A stretch of DNA of 64,000 nucleotides from the NCBI GenBank assembly GCA_963725615.1, contig CAVRZO010000008.1, positions 25,793 through 89,792 of the forward strand, given 5' to 3'. Shown in pieces: positions 33,801 to 40,785 of the stretch (position 1 is the first letter of the stretch; every line of letters begins with the position of its first letter). Origin of the DNA: JAIQFF01 sp963725615. GTDB taxonomy: Bacteria; Acidobacteriota; Terriglobia; Terriglobales; Acidobacteriaceae. The notes below the pieces were generated by a model that did no database searches, was not told the origin of the DNA, and was given only the letters and a program-made list of their open reading frames with translations. The position numbers were made by a program, and so were the translations under genes.

Positions 33801-34692
33801 GGCCGGACGCCAGGTGGATAACCTTGAACTGCAGATCCTGCGCGGGGACGGCCGAATCGGCCACTTCTCCATCAACCTGAGTCCCATGCGCGACGAGCAG
33901 TCGCACGTGATCAGCCTGGTCGTGGTCATGACCGACGTGACCGACGCCGCCAGCCTGCAATCGAAACTGATGCACGCCGAGAAGATGGCCGCGGTAGGCC
34001 AGTTAGTTTCGGGCGTGGCCCACGAGGTCAACAATCCGCTGACTGCCATCCTCGGGTTTGCCGACCTATTGATGGAGAATCCTGAACTGCCCGAGAGCGC
34101 CCGCAAAGACATGCGAGTCATTCTGCAAGAGGCACAACGAACCAAGCAGATCGTTCAGAACCTGCTCAGCTTTGCCCGCCAGATGCCGCCACAAAGAAAG
34201 GCGCTACAACTCAATCCCATTCTGCGGCGGACCGTCCAACTGCGCTCTTACGACTTCCAGAGCCACGGGGTGGAAGTGATCGAACACCTCGACCAGGAGT
34301 TGCCCAGCGTGATCGGCGACTCCCACCAGTTGCAGCAGGTGTTCCTGAATATCCTGAACAACGCCTACGACGCAGTCGGCGAAACCGGCCGTCCAGCAAA
34401 GATTGAGATTACGACCATCCACAAAGGCAAGTCGGTTGAAATTTCGTTTCGCGACAACGGGCCTGGAATCTCGCACCCGGACCGCATTTTCGATCCGTTC
34501 TTTACCACCAAAGAGGTGGGCAAAGGGACCGGCCTGGGCTTGAGCATTTGCTACGGCATTGTGCACGAGCATGGCGGCGAGATTCTTTGCCACAACAACA
34601 CGGGCGGGCCAGGGGCGACCTTCGTCGTACGTCTGCCCGCAACCCCAGAGACGGCCTCAGTCGGGGCCGCTGCCGGAGTCATACAACGATGA
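30823..34692 (+). CDS. Multi-GAF/PAS sensor histidine kinase
   Basis: A 1289-residue, apparently cytoplasmic kinase with a GTG start. Four GAF-like modules are visible at roughly 25-185, 190-345, 355-520 and 530-685 (for example ELIRLFCRATREFFQVDGAY; LLTVPLLDTEGEVLGMFGVL). Three PAS domains follow at about 690-800, 805-920 and 925-1040. The first contains a CPFC pair at residues 749-752 (ACPFCRSTTEGDDEYVHPVL), suggesting redox or metal sensing. The HisKA box has His1067 (GVAHEVNNPLTAILGFADLL); the ATPase has FLNILNNAYDAV, FRDNGPGISH and GKGTGLGLSICYGIV. It overlaps the next gene by 4 bp. Its natural partners are the receiver and the NtrC-type regulator downstream. Confidence 0.92.
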   Translation: MGGDPLTISAEDAAVQHNNPRSDVAFQRLLLKFSDAAAQGTQAQELIRLFCRATREFFQVDGAYFWQRVSADELVGAEADGVMADRFPGTRVNASQSSVAIAAEAIRQQRTVYENQLDPARYLMAAEYRARSIMAAPLVVSHDAIGAAVFLHCSDPDFFTPDLAAKATILAGQLGSLLEASRLTQVSREEHRRTKILAEVAQAIHSAPQSAAVVEAVADRLRVLLRTRLVCMMVREGAGFSLNAVAAESSQLAASVRARHDRRGLQFAADLASRAVAAGEPISVAIDPATHALGELVPPGMLIAAPFRTSLTQGAVLIYPRQEGIFSAEEKSLISVVTGFAAVAIANAELYNTARARAYELHQLLDISAELGSIGQLDEFLQQFALRAADFLGFGRGFIGLLEDGSFHVRWAAENGQKKQVDFLLPSGPASQALLKKEVFWSDEPSKVPGVNQEILTTFDVRQLLTVPLLDTEGEVLGMFGVLDRVDQAGISQEEIRRARALAAQVAVALEVTRNLHQSEQHRRRAESLMGLALELNGHLRLPDFARRFVGRAANILGAHQAALAVKQESGMETLVIRGADGHEIDERSLMRRFSHALEEALERHEGAIVSSSATELFGAAMASELGESHATLVRLLGASGELVGVLFLGDREQRLAEEDNQVLQAIAGHAAVALENARLFTRMDQANRHWVEIFDAISDFIVAHDEAGNVLRVNRSLAEFIGVQPQALIGVNMSALLTMGATPPPRACPFCRSTTEGDDEYVHPVLERTYLVSTSRVHGASSEGMQTIHVLKDISDRLEVEQRYRELFDNIQEGLFFSTPDGRFIEVNDALVRMLGYGSREDLLQVDVRSQVYFSAEGHQNLAQEMEEHGVVRNHEETLRRRDGSAVYVLINAFAVRDAQGRVTQFRGLMLDISGLKNFQAELQRERDFSGKILNNTQSLILVADTAGLISYANRRWQDMGYEQKQLLGLPLEHLVAPARRTILTEALSATLAGRQVDNLELQILRGDGRIGHFSINLSPMRDEQSHVISLVVVMTDVTDAASLQSKLMHAEKMAAVGQLVSGVAHEVNNPLTAILGFADLLMENPELPESARKDMRVILQEAQRTKQIVQNLLSFARQMPPQRKALQLNPILRRTVQLRSYDFQSHGVEVIEHLDQELPSVIGDSHQLQQVFLNILNNAYDAVGETGRPAKIEITTIHKGKSVEISFRDNGPGISHPDRIFDPFFTTKEVGKGTGLGLSICYGIVHEHGGEILCHNNTGGPGATFVVRLPATPETASVGAAAGVIQR

Positions 34693-35093
34693 CCACACAA
34701 CCTGTCACTAAACCCGCAATCTTACCGGTGTTGCTTATCGAGGACGAGCCCGCCGTCATGGCTTATGTCCGAGCCGCGCTGGAGCGCAACGGCTACTCCG
34801 TAGTATGCAGCGAGTCTGGCGCCGATGGATTACGGCTGCTGGAGTCGGGAGAATTTCTAGGCGTCGTCTCCGACATGCGCACTCCGGGGGGCGTAAACGG
34901 AGCGGATGTCCACGCCTGGGTCGCGCAATACCGCCCCGAGCTGGCGGCCCGGATCGTCTTCATCACCGGCGATATCGCCAACGAAGAAACCGTAGCCACC
35001 CTGCGCGAGACGGGCGCACCCTGCGTCGAGAAACCGTTTCGCGTGCAGCAGTTCATTTCAGTAGTCGAAAAAACCATAGGGAGGTCTGCATGA
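34689..35093 (+). CDS. Single-domain response regulator
   Basis: A 134-residue receiver (VLLIEDEPAVMAYVRAALER; GVVSDMRTPGGVNGADVHA; RIVFITGDIANEET; PCVEKPFRVQQF) with phospho-acceptor Asp62 and the conserved Thr and Lys. It starts inside the kinase stop and ends inside the start of the NtrC-type gene, both as ATGA overlaps. This is a tight three-gene cassette in which this protein could be an intermediate or sink for phosphoryl groups from the upstream kinase. Confidence 0.9.
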   Translation: MTTQPVTKPAILPVLLIEDEPAVMAYVRAALERNGYSVVCSESGADGLRLLESGEFLGVVSDMRTPGGVNGADVHAWVAQYRPELAARIVFITGDIANEETVATLRETGAPCVEKPFRVQQFISVVEKTIGRSA

Positions 35094-36493
35094 ATGAAGA
35101 CCTGCGAATCCGCCTCCTGATCGTTGACGATGAGCACAGCATCCGCCAGCTGTGCATGACCGTGGGCGAAGGCCTGGGGTTTATCTGCATGGAGGCCGAC
35201 GGCGGAGAGTCCGCCCTGGCCCTGCTCGAAGAACAACCCGCGCACATCATTCTTACCGACATGGTGATGCCTAACATGTCCGGCCTGACATTTCTTGAAA
35301 AGGTAAAGAAGATGCTGCCCCGCACCGAGGTCGCGGTCATGACCGGCCACGGATCGGTCGAAACCGCGGTGCAGGCCATGAAGCTGGGGGCCTACGACTA
35401 CATCAGCAAACCCTTCTCCCCACTGGAAGAACTGCGCCTCTTCCTCCGTCGCATGGCGGAAAAAGTTCGCCTAGTGGAGGAGAACGAGTTCCTGCGCGAG
35501 CGTGTGGATACCGAGACGGAGTTGCACGGAATTGTGGGCGCGTCCGCGAAAATTCAGGATGTGCTGCGCATGATCTCGCGCCTGAAGGACACGCATACGC
35601 CGGTCTTGATCACAGGAGAAAGCGGTACCGGCAAAGAATTGGTGGCGCGCGCCATCCACTTCCGCGGTTCGTTCGCCAAGCGTCCGTTCGTCGCAGTGGA
35701 TTGCGGATCGCTGGTTCCAACACTGATCGAGAGTGAGCTGTTTGGCTACGAAAGAGGCGCATTCACCGGCGCGGTCAAAGCCCGTACCGGCCTGTTTCAA
35801 TCGGCCAACGGGGGAACCATCTTTCTGGACGAGATCGGCGAACTGCCGCAGGAGATGCAAGCCAAGCTGCTGCGTGTTCTGCAGGAAAAGGAAGTTCGTC
35901 CTGTGGGCAGCAATCAGAAGATCAAGGTGGACGTGCGGGTGATTGCCGCCACCAATCGCGATCTTGAAGCCGAGTATCGCAACGGCACCTTCCGCAAAGA
36001 TCTTTACTTCCGCCTCAATGTGGTGACCGTACACTTGCCTTCGCTGCGCGAACGCCGTTCGGACATTCCCATGCTCGCGCACTGGTTCCTGGAGCGCTAC
36101 GCGCGCGGCGCATCGATTCAGATCACGACCGCCGCCATGAAATCATTGCTGCAATATGACTGGCCGGGAAATGTTCGCGAGCTGGAAAATTGCATCGAGC
36201 GTGCGGTCGCCCTCGGCGACCACCGGACGATCGACTTCAACGATCTGCCGCCGTCGATTACCTCCGGAGTACCGGTTGATCAGGGATTGGAAGCTCCATC
36301 CTCACGCCTGACAACGACTGACCTCGAGGATATTGAACGCGCCACCATCGAGCGGGTCTTTGAACAGGTGAAGGGTGACAAGGCGCTGGCCGGCAGGATG
36401 CTGGGGATCAGCCGGGCCACACTCTATCGCAAGCTCAAGCGCTACAACATCGGAGGCCGGGAGGTAGCGGCCGCCATCCAGGCGCTGCAGTAA
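35090..36493 (+). CDS. NtrC-family sigma54-dependent response regulator
   Basis: About 467 residues; the ATG (MNEDLRIRLLIVDDEHSIRQ) has GGGAGG upstream. Domains: receiver with Asp57 (IILTDMVMPNMSG), AAA+ domain (TGESGTGKELVARAIH near residue 175; the sigma54-contacting GAFTGA at about 223-228; IFLDEIGELPQEMQ; WPGNVRELENCIERAV) and a Fis-type helix-turn-helix at the end (GDKALAGRMLGISRATLYRK). All elements needed to activate sigma54 holoenzyme are intact. It is the most likely protein to bind the TCTCA-N3-TGAGA palindromes found next to its own operon and the following one. Confidence 0.95.
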   Translation: MNEDLRIRLLIVDDEHSIRQLCMTVGEGLGFICMEADGGESALALLEEQPAHIILTDMVMPNMSGLTFLEKVKKMLPRTEVAVMTGHGSVETAVQAMKLGAYDYISKPFSPLEELRLFLRRMAEKVRLVEENEFLRERVDTETELHGIVGASAKIQDVLRMISRLKDTHTPVLITGESGTGKELVARAIHFRGSFAKRPFVAVDCGSLVPTLIESELFGYERGAFTGAVKARTGLFQSANGGTIFLDEIGELPQEMQAKLLRVLQEKEVRPVGSNQKIKVDVRVIAATNRDLEAEYRNGTFRKDLYFRLNVVTVHLPSLRERRSDIPMLAHWFLERYARGASIQITTAAMKSLLQYDWPGNVRELENCIERAVALGDHRTIDFNDLPPSITSGVPVDQGLEAPSSRLTTTDLEDIERATIERVFEQVKGDKALAGRMLGISRATLYRKLKRYNIGGREVAAAIQALQ

Positions 36494-36555
36494 GGTCGCG
36501 CCGGCCTCCGACCGGCCCGATGGGCGGGCGGGACGTCGGCGCTACTCTTCCACTT

Positions 36556-36722
36556 TGTCATCCCGAGCGAGCCGAGGGATCTGCTTTCTGCCAGAGCTGA
36601 ATCCGACACTGCCGGTTCGTCAGGCGGCCGCCCTGCCGCCGCAAGCCAACACAAGGTCTTTCGACTCCAGGAAGGGAGTCGCAAGCGAGTCCCTTCCCTC
36701 CGCTCAAGAGCTCAAGATGACA
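36556..36722. repeat. Composite dispersed repeat (TGTCATCC...AAGATGACA), copy 2
   Basis: Starts TGTCATCCCGAGCGAGCCG and ends CGCTCAAGATGACA. It includes AACACAAGGTCTTTCGACTC and the palindrome GGGAGTCGCAAGCGAGTCCC. Opposite orientation to copy 1. It fills the middle of the 490-bp gap after the NtrC-type gene; the rest of the gap holds the candidate activator site and promoter. Confidence 0.7.
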
Positions 36723-36763
36723 ATGTTGGAATGCTGATCCCAGCTGCCTCCGCCCGTCGTCCA

Positions 36764-36788
36764 TGAGACAGTGTTTCATTCTGAGACA
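36764..36788. promoter_or_regulatory. Candidate activator binding site upstream of the third operon
   Basis: TGAGACA (36764-36770), then one base, then the palindrome TGTTTCA-TTC-TGAGACA (36772-36788). It matches the site in the che/kinase divergent region and lies about 90 bp upstream of the -24 element at 36875, an ordinary enhancer distance. Confidence 0.5.
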
Positions 36789-36874
36789 AGAATTCCCCAC
36801 TCTCGCTACCGCCTTATCCCATCTACGATCATCATAATCAGCAACTTACGTAAAATGCCCTCGGCCGTCGACTT

Positions 36875-36890
36875 TGGTTGCGAGAGTGCA
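36875..36890 (+). promoter_or_regulatory. Candidate sigma54 promoter of the PilZ-like operon
   Basis: TGGTTGCGAGAGTGCA keeps TGG at -24 and TGCA at -12 with a 10-bp GG-to-GC spacing. The start codon of the first gene is about 95 bp downstream. Supported mainly by position and by the adjacent palindrome. Confidence 0.4.
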
Positions 36891-36986
36891 TCCTTAACCG
36901 CCGATGCGGTCCGGGTGCCCTTGCCATGCTAACCGGCAGCCTGGGGACCCAGGCCGCGTCGACCCTGGAAAACCGAGGTATTCGCA

Positions 36987-37337
36987 GTGTCCACACAGGC
37001 CACGGGCCGAGCGCGGGTCCGGCAGGAAAGCTGCACCGCCAAGCTAGCCAAGTTTTTTCCGGAGGCTAGTCCGGTACGCATTCCTGTGCGCCTGACGCGA
37101 GTGATGGGGGAAGGAAATGTCTGTACCGAAAGTACGGTGATTGAGTTCGGTACGCCGCGTGAAGTGTTGTTCTCTTCCACCCTGCCGCTGGAATTTGCCG
37201 ACCGGCTGCGCCTGGAGAATTCGGACGGCACGCTGAACGCTGAAGCCTCCGTGGTGGCGCTGCAATATACCAGCGGACGCACCGCGGTCGCTGCCCGCTT
37301 TACCCAGGAAGTCTCTAACTGGATCGTGAAACCATGA
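36987..37337 (+). CDS. Small PilZ-like beta-barrel protein (tentative)
   Basis: A 116-residue protein with a GTG start and a weak CGAGG. The body is beta-rich (VRIPVRLTRVMGEGNVCTES; TVIEFGTPREVLFSSTLPLE; LNAEASVVALQYTSGRTAVA; ARFTQEV), with the spacing of a PilZ-type barrel. The canonical c-di-GMP motifs RxxxR and (D/N)xSxxG are not clearly present, so ligand binding is doubtful. It overlaps the next gene by 4 bp and heads the operon behind the candidate sigma54 promoter. Confidence 0.65.
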   Translation: MSTQATGRARVRQESCTAKLAKFFPEASPVRIPVRLTRVMGEGNVCTESTVIEFGTPREVLFSSTLPLEFADRLRLENSDGTLNAEASVVALQYTSGRTAVAARFTQEVSNWIVKP

Positions 37338-38458
37338 CTCTGAAACCGAAAACGCAGGACTTGGCCGCGGAGTGGCGCGAGGCGCGCCTGCTCCATCCTC
37401 TGTACAGCGCTTTGGGGCGCGAGTTCGTGATCGAGCTGCCCTCCTCTTGCCCCGACCTGGAATCCGGTCTGGAAGATCCGCCGCAGGAATCGGTGGAGCA
37501 GGCCCGCCAGTGGCTGCTCGAAATGGACCAGAAGATCCAGGTCCATCAACTGCGCCAGTTCCTGCAGACCACGAGTCTGACCAGCGAGACGGGCCTGCAA
37601 ACCCTGCTCGAGCACCATCTCAACCGTGCCACGCGGGTTGACTCGGACCGCGACAAGATCGATTTCCTGCTGGTCCAGTTCTTTTCCCATTGTGCTCCTT
37701 CGCGGCTGGAAGACGCAGACGTGGACCTGGGCTATGTGGCCCAGACGCTGGAACCGGTTCTGGGAAGCGTTGACCTCAACGTTCCTTCGTGGCTCGAACC
37801 CATTGACGATTTCATTCAATCGGCCAACGGATGCCGCAGTCTGAACGAGTTGCTGACCAGCGGCATTCTGGAAAAAGGCAGGAAACTGAAAGTTTCTGCG
37901 GGAGAAGACTACTTCGAACCCATCGCCATGGTCGCATTCACCCGCTTCAGCTTCCTGATGCGGCGGGTCTTCTTCCGGCTGATGCACCGGGACCTGAACA
38001 CTATTCTGGACGGATTGCGCGAACTGGAAGCTCGCGGCGTCAACACTCTGGATTGCCGCTCCGCCCAATTTTCCGCCGATGAGCCTGTGACCCGGCTGCG
38101 CATGATCTGCCAGTCCTGGAAGGTGATGTTCCACGCCGAGTACTCGTCCGGCAGCCCGTTGCGCATGCTCGTGGACCTGCGCAATGTCGTGGATGCAGCC
38201 CTGTCCCGCACCAGCAAGAAGGCAGAGAAGGTTTCCAAACCGGCGTCTGAACCGGCGTCTGAATCTGCGTCTGAACCGCCGGTCGTTCAGGCCAAGGCAG
38301 CCGCAGCGGGCGCCCAGTTTTCGACTTCCAGTCTTGCCACTCCCAGCTTTGCCACTTCCGACTCGGAAGGGGCGGAGTTCGAAGTCACTGCCGCTCCCGA
38401 CTGGGACCAGGATTCGTCTGCTACGGACCAGGCACCGGGAGACGACGAGAAGGTTTAG
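37334..38458 (+). CDS. Uncharacterised helical protein with Ser/Ala/Glu-rich tail
   Basis: A 374-residue soluble protein with no family that I recognise. Residues 1-290 look mainly helical (SVEQARQWLLEMDQKIQVHQ; RDKIDFLLVQFFSHCAPSRL; FSFLMRRVFFRLMHRDLNTI; SPLRMLVDLRNVVDAALSRT). The last 85 are low complexity, including a short tandem repeat KPASEPASESASEPP encoded by repeated GCGTCTGAACCG units. No signal peptide, membrane segment or catalytic motif is seen. It is translationally coupled to the PilZ-like gene, so it is probably part of the same output pathway. Confidence 0.75.
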   Translation: MTLKPKTQDLAAEWREARLLHPLYSALGREFVIELPSSCPDLESGLEDPPQESVEQARQWLLEMDQKIQVHQLRQFLQTTSLTSETGLQTLLEHHLNRATRVDSDRDKIDFLLVQFFSHCAPSRLEDADVDLGYVAQTLEPVLGSVDLNVPSWLEPIDDFIQSANGCRSLNELLTSGILEKGRKLKVSAGEDYFEPIAMVAFTRFSFLMRRVFFRLMHRDLNTILDGLRELEARGVNTLDCRSAQFSADEPVTRLRMICQSWKVMFHAEYSSGSPLRMLVDLRNVVDAALSRTSKKAEKVSKPASEPASESASEPPVVQAKAAAAGAQFSTSSLATPSFATSDSEGAEFEVTAAPDWDQDSSATDQAPGDDEKV

Positions 38459-38481
38459 GTAAAGGGAACGGAGAGCAGAAC

Positions 38482-39165
38482 TTGGATCAGTCCACGGTAT
38501 TAATCATTTCAGACGACGCTGACTTTTCTCGCGCCGTCATGGACCGCTGGCAAGGCGAACGGAACGCTCCCGCATTTACCCTCATGAGCGGCGATATCTG
38601 CCGCGATCTTGACGCTGACGGTTTCGATATGGCGGTTGTGGGTGCAGTGCGCCCCGACGTTCTTCCCGCCGTCTTCAAAGCGCTCGATCCGGCGGGCAAC
38701 CCCGTAGTGTTCGTGGATCATGGAAAGCAATCCCCGCAGAAGACGCGCCAGATCAAGCCGGGCGTCCATGTCGTGCAGCAGCAGGAAGGCTGGCTGGATG
38801 CGCTGATGCTGGTATCCACGGAAATCTTGCGCCACGGGCAGACGCTGGCACGGGCGCAGCGTGCCGAGCAGTCGGTCAAACTACTGGAGCGGCAGGCCGC
38901 GCTGGGCCGCTACATGCTGGACGTCAGGCACACCCTGAACAATGCGCTGACCTCGGTCCTGGGAAACTCTGAGTTGTTGTTGCTGGAACCGGGATCGCTC
39001 TCGGTGGCGTCTCGCTCGCAGATTGAAACCATCCGCAACATGGCGGTGCGCATGCACGAAATTTTGCAGCGCTTCTCGTCAATCGAAAAAGAATTTAACG
39101 CGGTGGAACAGCAGGCAGAAAACGAAGCCCGGACCCGGGTTCGGGTCGCTGCCTCGAACTCCTGA
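38482..39165 (+). CDS. Pseudo-receiver/histidine-phosphotransfer-like protein lacking an ATPase domain
   Basis: A 227-residue protein with a TTG start preceded by GGAG. Residues 1-110 resemble a receiver: the acidic pair is kept (LIISDDADFSRAV), but the phospho-acceptor position in DMAVVGAVRPD is Gly54 instead of Asp. After a coiled segment comes a HisKA-like helix pair with His150 (LGRYMLDVRHTLNNALTSVL, GNSELLLLEP), closely resembling the box of the upstream 1289-residue kinase. No HATPase follows; the protein ends in a helical tail. It could be a phosphotransfer or decoy protein like Spo0B, or a dimerisation adaptor. Last gene of its operon. Confidence 0.8.
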   Translation: MDQSTVLIISDDADFSRAVMDRWQGERNAPAFTLMSGDICRDLDADGFDMAVVGAVRPDVLPAVFKALDPAGNPVVFVDHGKQSPQKTRQIKPGVHVVQQQEGWLDALMLVSTEILRHGQTLARAQRAEQSVKLLERQAALGRYMLDVRHTLNNALTSVLGNSELLLLEPGSLSVASRSQIETIRNMAVRMHEILQRFSSIEKEFNAVEQQAENEARTRVRVAASNS

Positions 39166-39255
39166 ATAGTTCACAGCCGTACACGTGCCTCGCCCGCATT
39201 CTTAGCCAGCCCCTTCTTGCAACTCGCGAAACCGCAGTCTGGCACCTCGATCGTG

Positions 39256-39570
39256 TCACTCCAGGTCAGAAGCACGAAACCTTCTCCTGGCGCCATGACG
39301 TATGTGCAGTACGTCGACCTGCCGCAGGCGGCTATGGACGCGGTAAATGACGCGATAACGGTGTGGCTTTTCGCCATACAGGAGGTGCCTGAGCCTCTTA
39401 TTTTCCGGCGTGACTGGACAGCGATTGGGCTTGTCCGCCAAGCTCAGAATCGCTTGTTTGAGACCTCGATACCAACGCCGGGCGCCGGCGGAACCCGGGG
39501 CATTTATCTCCTCATACAAAGAGACCAGATCGCGTTCAGCACGCGCCGCGATCCTAACGAGGTAGGTCAT
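39256..39570 (-). CDS. RelE/ParE-family toxin
   Basis: A 104-residue protein starting MTYLVRIAARAERDLVSLYE, a RelE/ParE fold: SAGARRWYRGLKQAILSLAD, RHLLYGEKPHRYRVIYRVHS and RQVDVLHIRHGARRRF. ParE members poison gyrase and RelE members cleave mRNA on ribosomes; the sequence does not settle which. Its start overlaps the end of the antitoxin gene by 17 bp, as usual in type II modules. Confidence 0.85.
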   Translation of the reverse strand: MTYLVRIAARAERDLVSLYEEINAPGSAGARRWYRGLKQAILSLADKPNRCPVTPENKRLRHLLYGEKPHRYRVIYRVHSRLRQVDVLHIRHGARRRFRASDLE

Positions 39571-39844
39571 GCTTGGCTTCGAATTCTTCGAAGAACTCGT
39601 TCGCTGGCCGGATTCTTCCTTTTCTTGCGTCCTCCATTCCCTGCCGGATTCCTTCCCCCGCATCGGCGCTGGCGGCTACATCGAGCAAGCGCTGGTAGGC
39701 CTCGGCATCCTGCACCACGGCGGCCGCCTTGCCGTTTACCGTAAGCACGACCGGCCGCTTGCTCTTCTTGATTTGCTTCATGAAGTCGCCAGACCGCCGA
39801 CGAAAGGTGGTCAGGGATTGAATGTCCTTGGTGATGTCCAGCAC
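39554..39844 (-). CDS. Phd/YefM-family antitoxin
   Basis: A 96-residue protein with a GTG start and GGAGG five bases upstream. It has the Phd/YefM DNA-binding domain (DITKDIQSLTTFRRRSGDFM; RPVVLTVNGKAAAVVQDAEA; YQRLL) and an acidic, flexible C-terminus (ANEFFEEFEAKHDL) that would bind the toxin. It probably represses its own operon through the 18-bp palindrome just upstream. Confidence 0.88.
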   Translation of the reverse strand: MLDITKDIQSLTTFRRRSGDFMKQIKKSKRPVVLTVNGKAAAVVQDAEAYQRLLDVAASADAGEGIRQGMEDARKGRIRPANEFFEEFEAKHDLPR

Positions 39845-39859
39845 AGGTTCCTCCAGTAG

Positions 39860-39877
39860 AGCACCTTTTAAGGTGCT
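39860..39877. promoter_or_regulatory. Perfect 18-bp palindrome, likely toxin-antitoxin operator
   Basis: AGCACCTTTTAAGGTGCT is perfectly self-complementary and lies 16 bp upstream of the antitoxin GTG. This is where Phd/YefM proteins bind to autoregulate. Confidence 0.7.
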
Positions 39878-40010
39878 ATCAGAATTCGATCTAAATTGTC
39901 AACTCAGCGGTGCTCAGGCATCTGGTAAAGTCGCGCTAGGTGCCCCGAGATTATCGAGCGCGATGGTCTGGGTCACCTGCCTCGGTCTAAGGCGGACCAA
40001 TTCCAAGATG

Positions 40011-40604
40011 TCAATACCAATCTGGCGATTCCGGTGGAGCAAGGTCTGCGACTGAGCCGTATTCTTCCAACTCAAAAGGGTACAAAGGGAATAGCCATTG
40101 GTCTACCAGCGTTTGGGCGGCAGCGAGATCATAGCTCTCAAAATTGACCCCACCGGCCTGAAACATATTCGAGTTGTACTCTTGCAACTGCGCCCGCGAG
40201 ACGTTTATCGCAGGATCGTCCTGCATCGGGTCTGAATCCACTGCCTCAAACGGAATCTTTCGCCAGTAGGCGGCAATTTCGGTTAGTCTGGCCTCTGTGA
40301 ACAGCCCGAGGTTGCTCATGGCTTGCGTAACTCTGATGACGCCTGACGGAATTTGTCCATCAAGAAGATCGGGCGGATATGGAGCCTGCCAAGAATGGGA
40401 GCCGTCATCGTTTCTAACGTAGCTCACGTACAATCTGCGTTCTCTCCAGTGAATGATGGCATTGGGTGCAGTGTATTCTCCGTAGTCGCCCTCCCGATAG
40501 ACGCTCCTCCTGTCGAAGTCAACGATGCGTCTTACTTCAGCAAGGTCATGAAGCATCGTGTTGTAATAACGCGCAAATATACCCTTAAGCCAAATGTTGA
40601 TCAA
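40011..40604 (-). CDS. Hypothetical protein
   Basis: A 197-residue soluble protein that I do not recognise. It is mixed alpha/beta with aromatic-rich motifs (YGEYTAPNAIIHWRERRLYV; DDGSHSWQAPYPPDLL) and an acidic C-terminus (YPFELEEYGSVADLAPPE). The first ATG (MINIWLKGIF) is used; an ATG 16 codons later (MLHDLAEVRR) is equally possible, and no clear ribosome site is seen for either. The gene and its upstream region are noticeably less GC-rich than the surrounding genome, consistent with recent acquisition together with the toxin-antitoxin pair. Confidence 0.55.
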   Translation of the reverse strand: MINIWLKGIFARYYNTMLHDLAEVRRIVDFDRRSVYREGDYGEYTAPNAIIHWRERRLYVSYVRNDDGSHSWQAPYPPDLLDGQIPSGVIRVTQAMSNLGLFTEARLTEIAAYWRKIPFEAVDSDPMQDDPAINVSRAQLQEYNSNMFQAGGVNFESYDLAAAQTLVDQWLFPLYPFELEEYGSVADLAPPESPDWY

Positions 40605-40785
40605 AGCCCTTCAATAATGCTCGGAATTCTCTAGCGCGATCAGACGGACATCTCAGACAATCTATTAACAACAGAACTTTTGGATTACTGGCGCAACCTG
40701 TCGAAATGTCAACGCGGATGGTGAGAGATTTTGTACTTGTGGCGCTTATCTACGTGTAGAACCCCGGCCTGCACACAAGGATTTG

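Noticed and set aside
36556..36737. Short ORFs of 60-80 codons on both strands after the NtrC-type gene
   Set aside because: They lie inside the composite dispersed repeat, and equivalent frames appear in the other copies.
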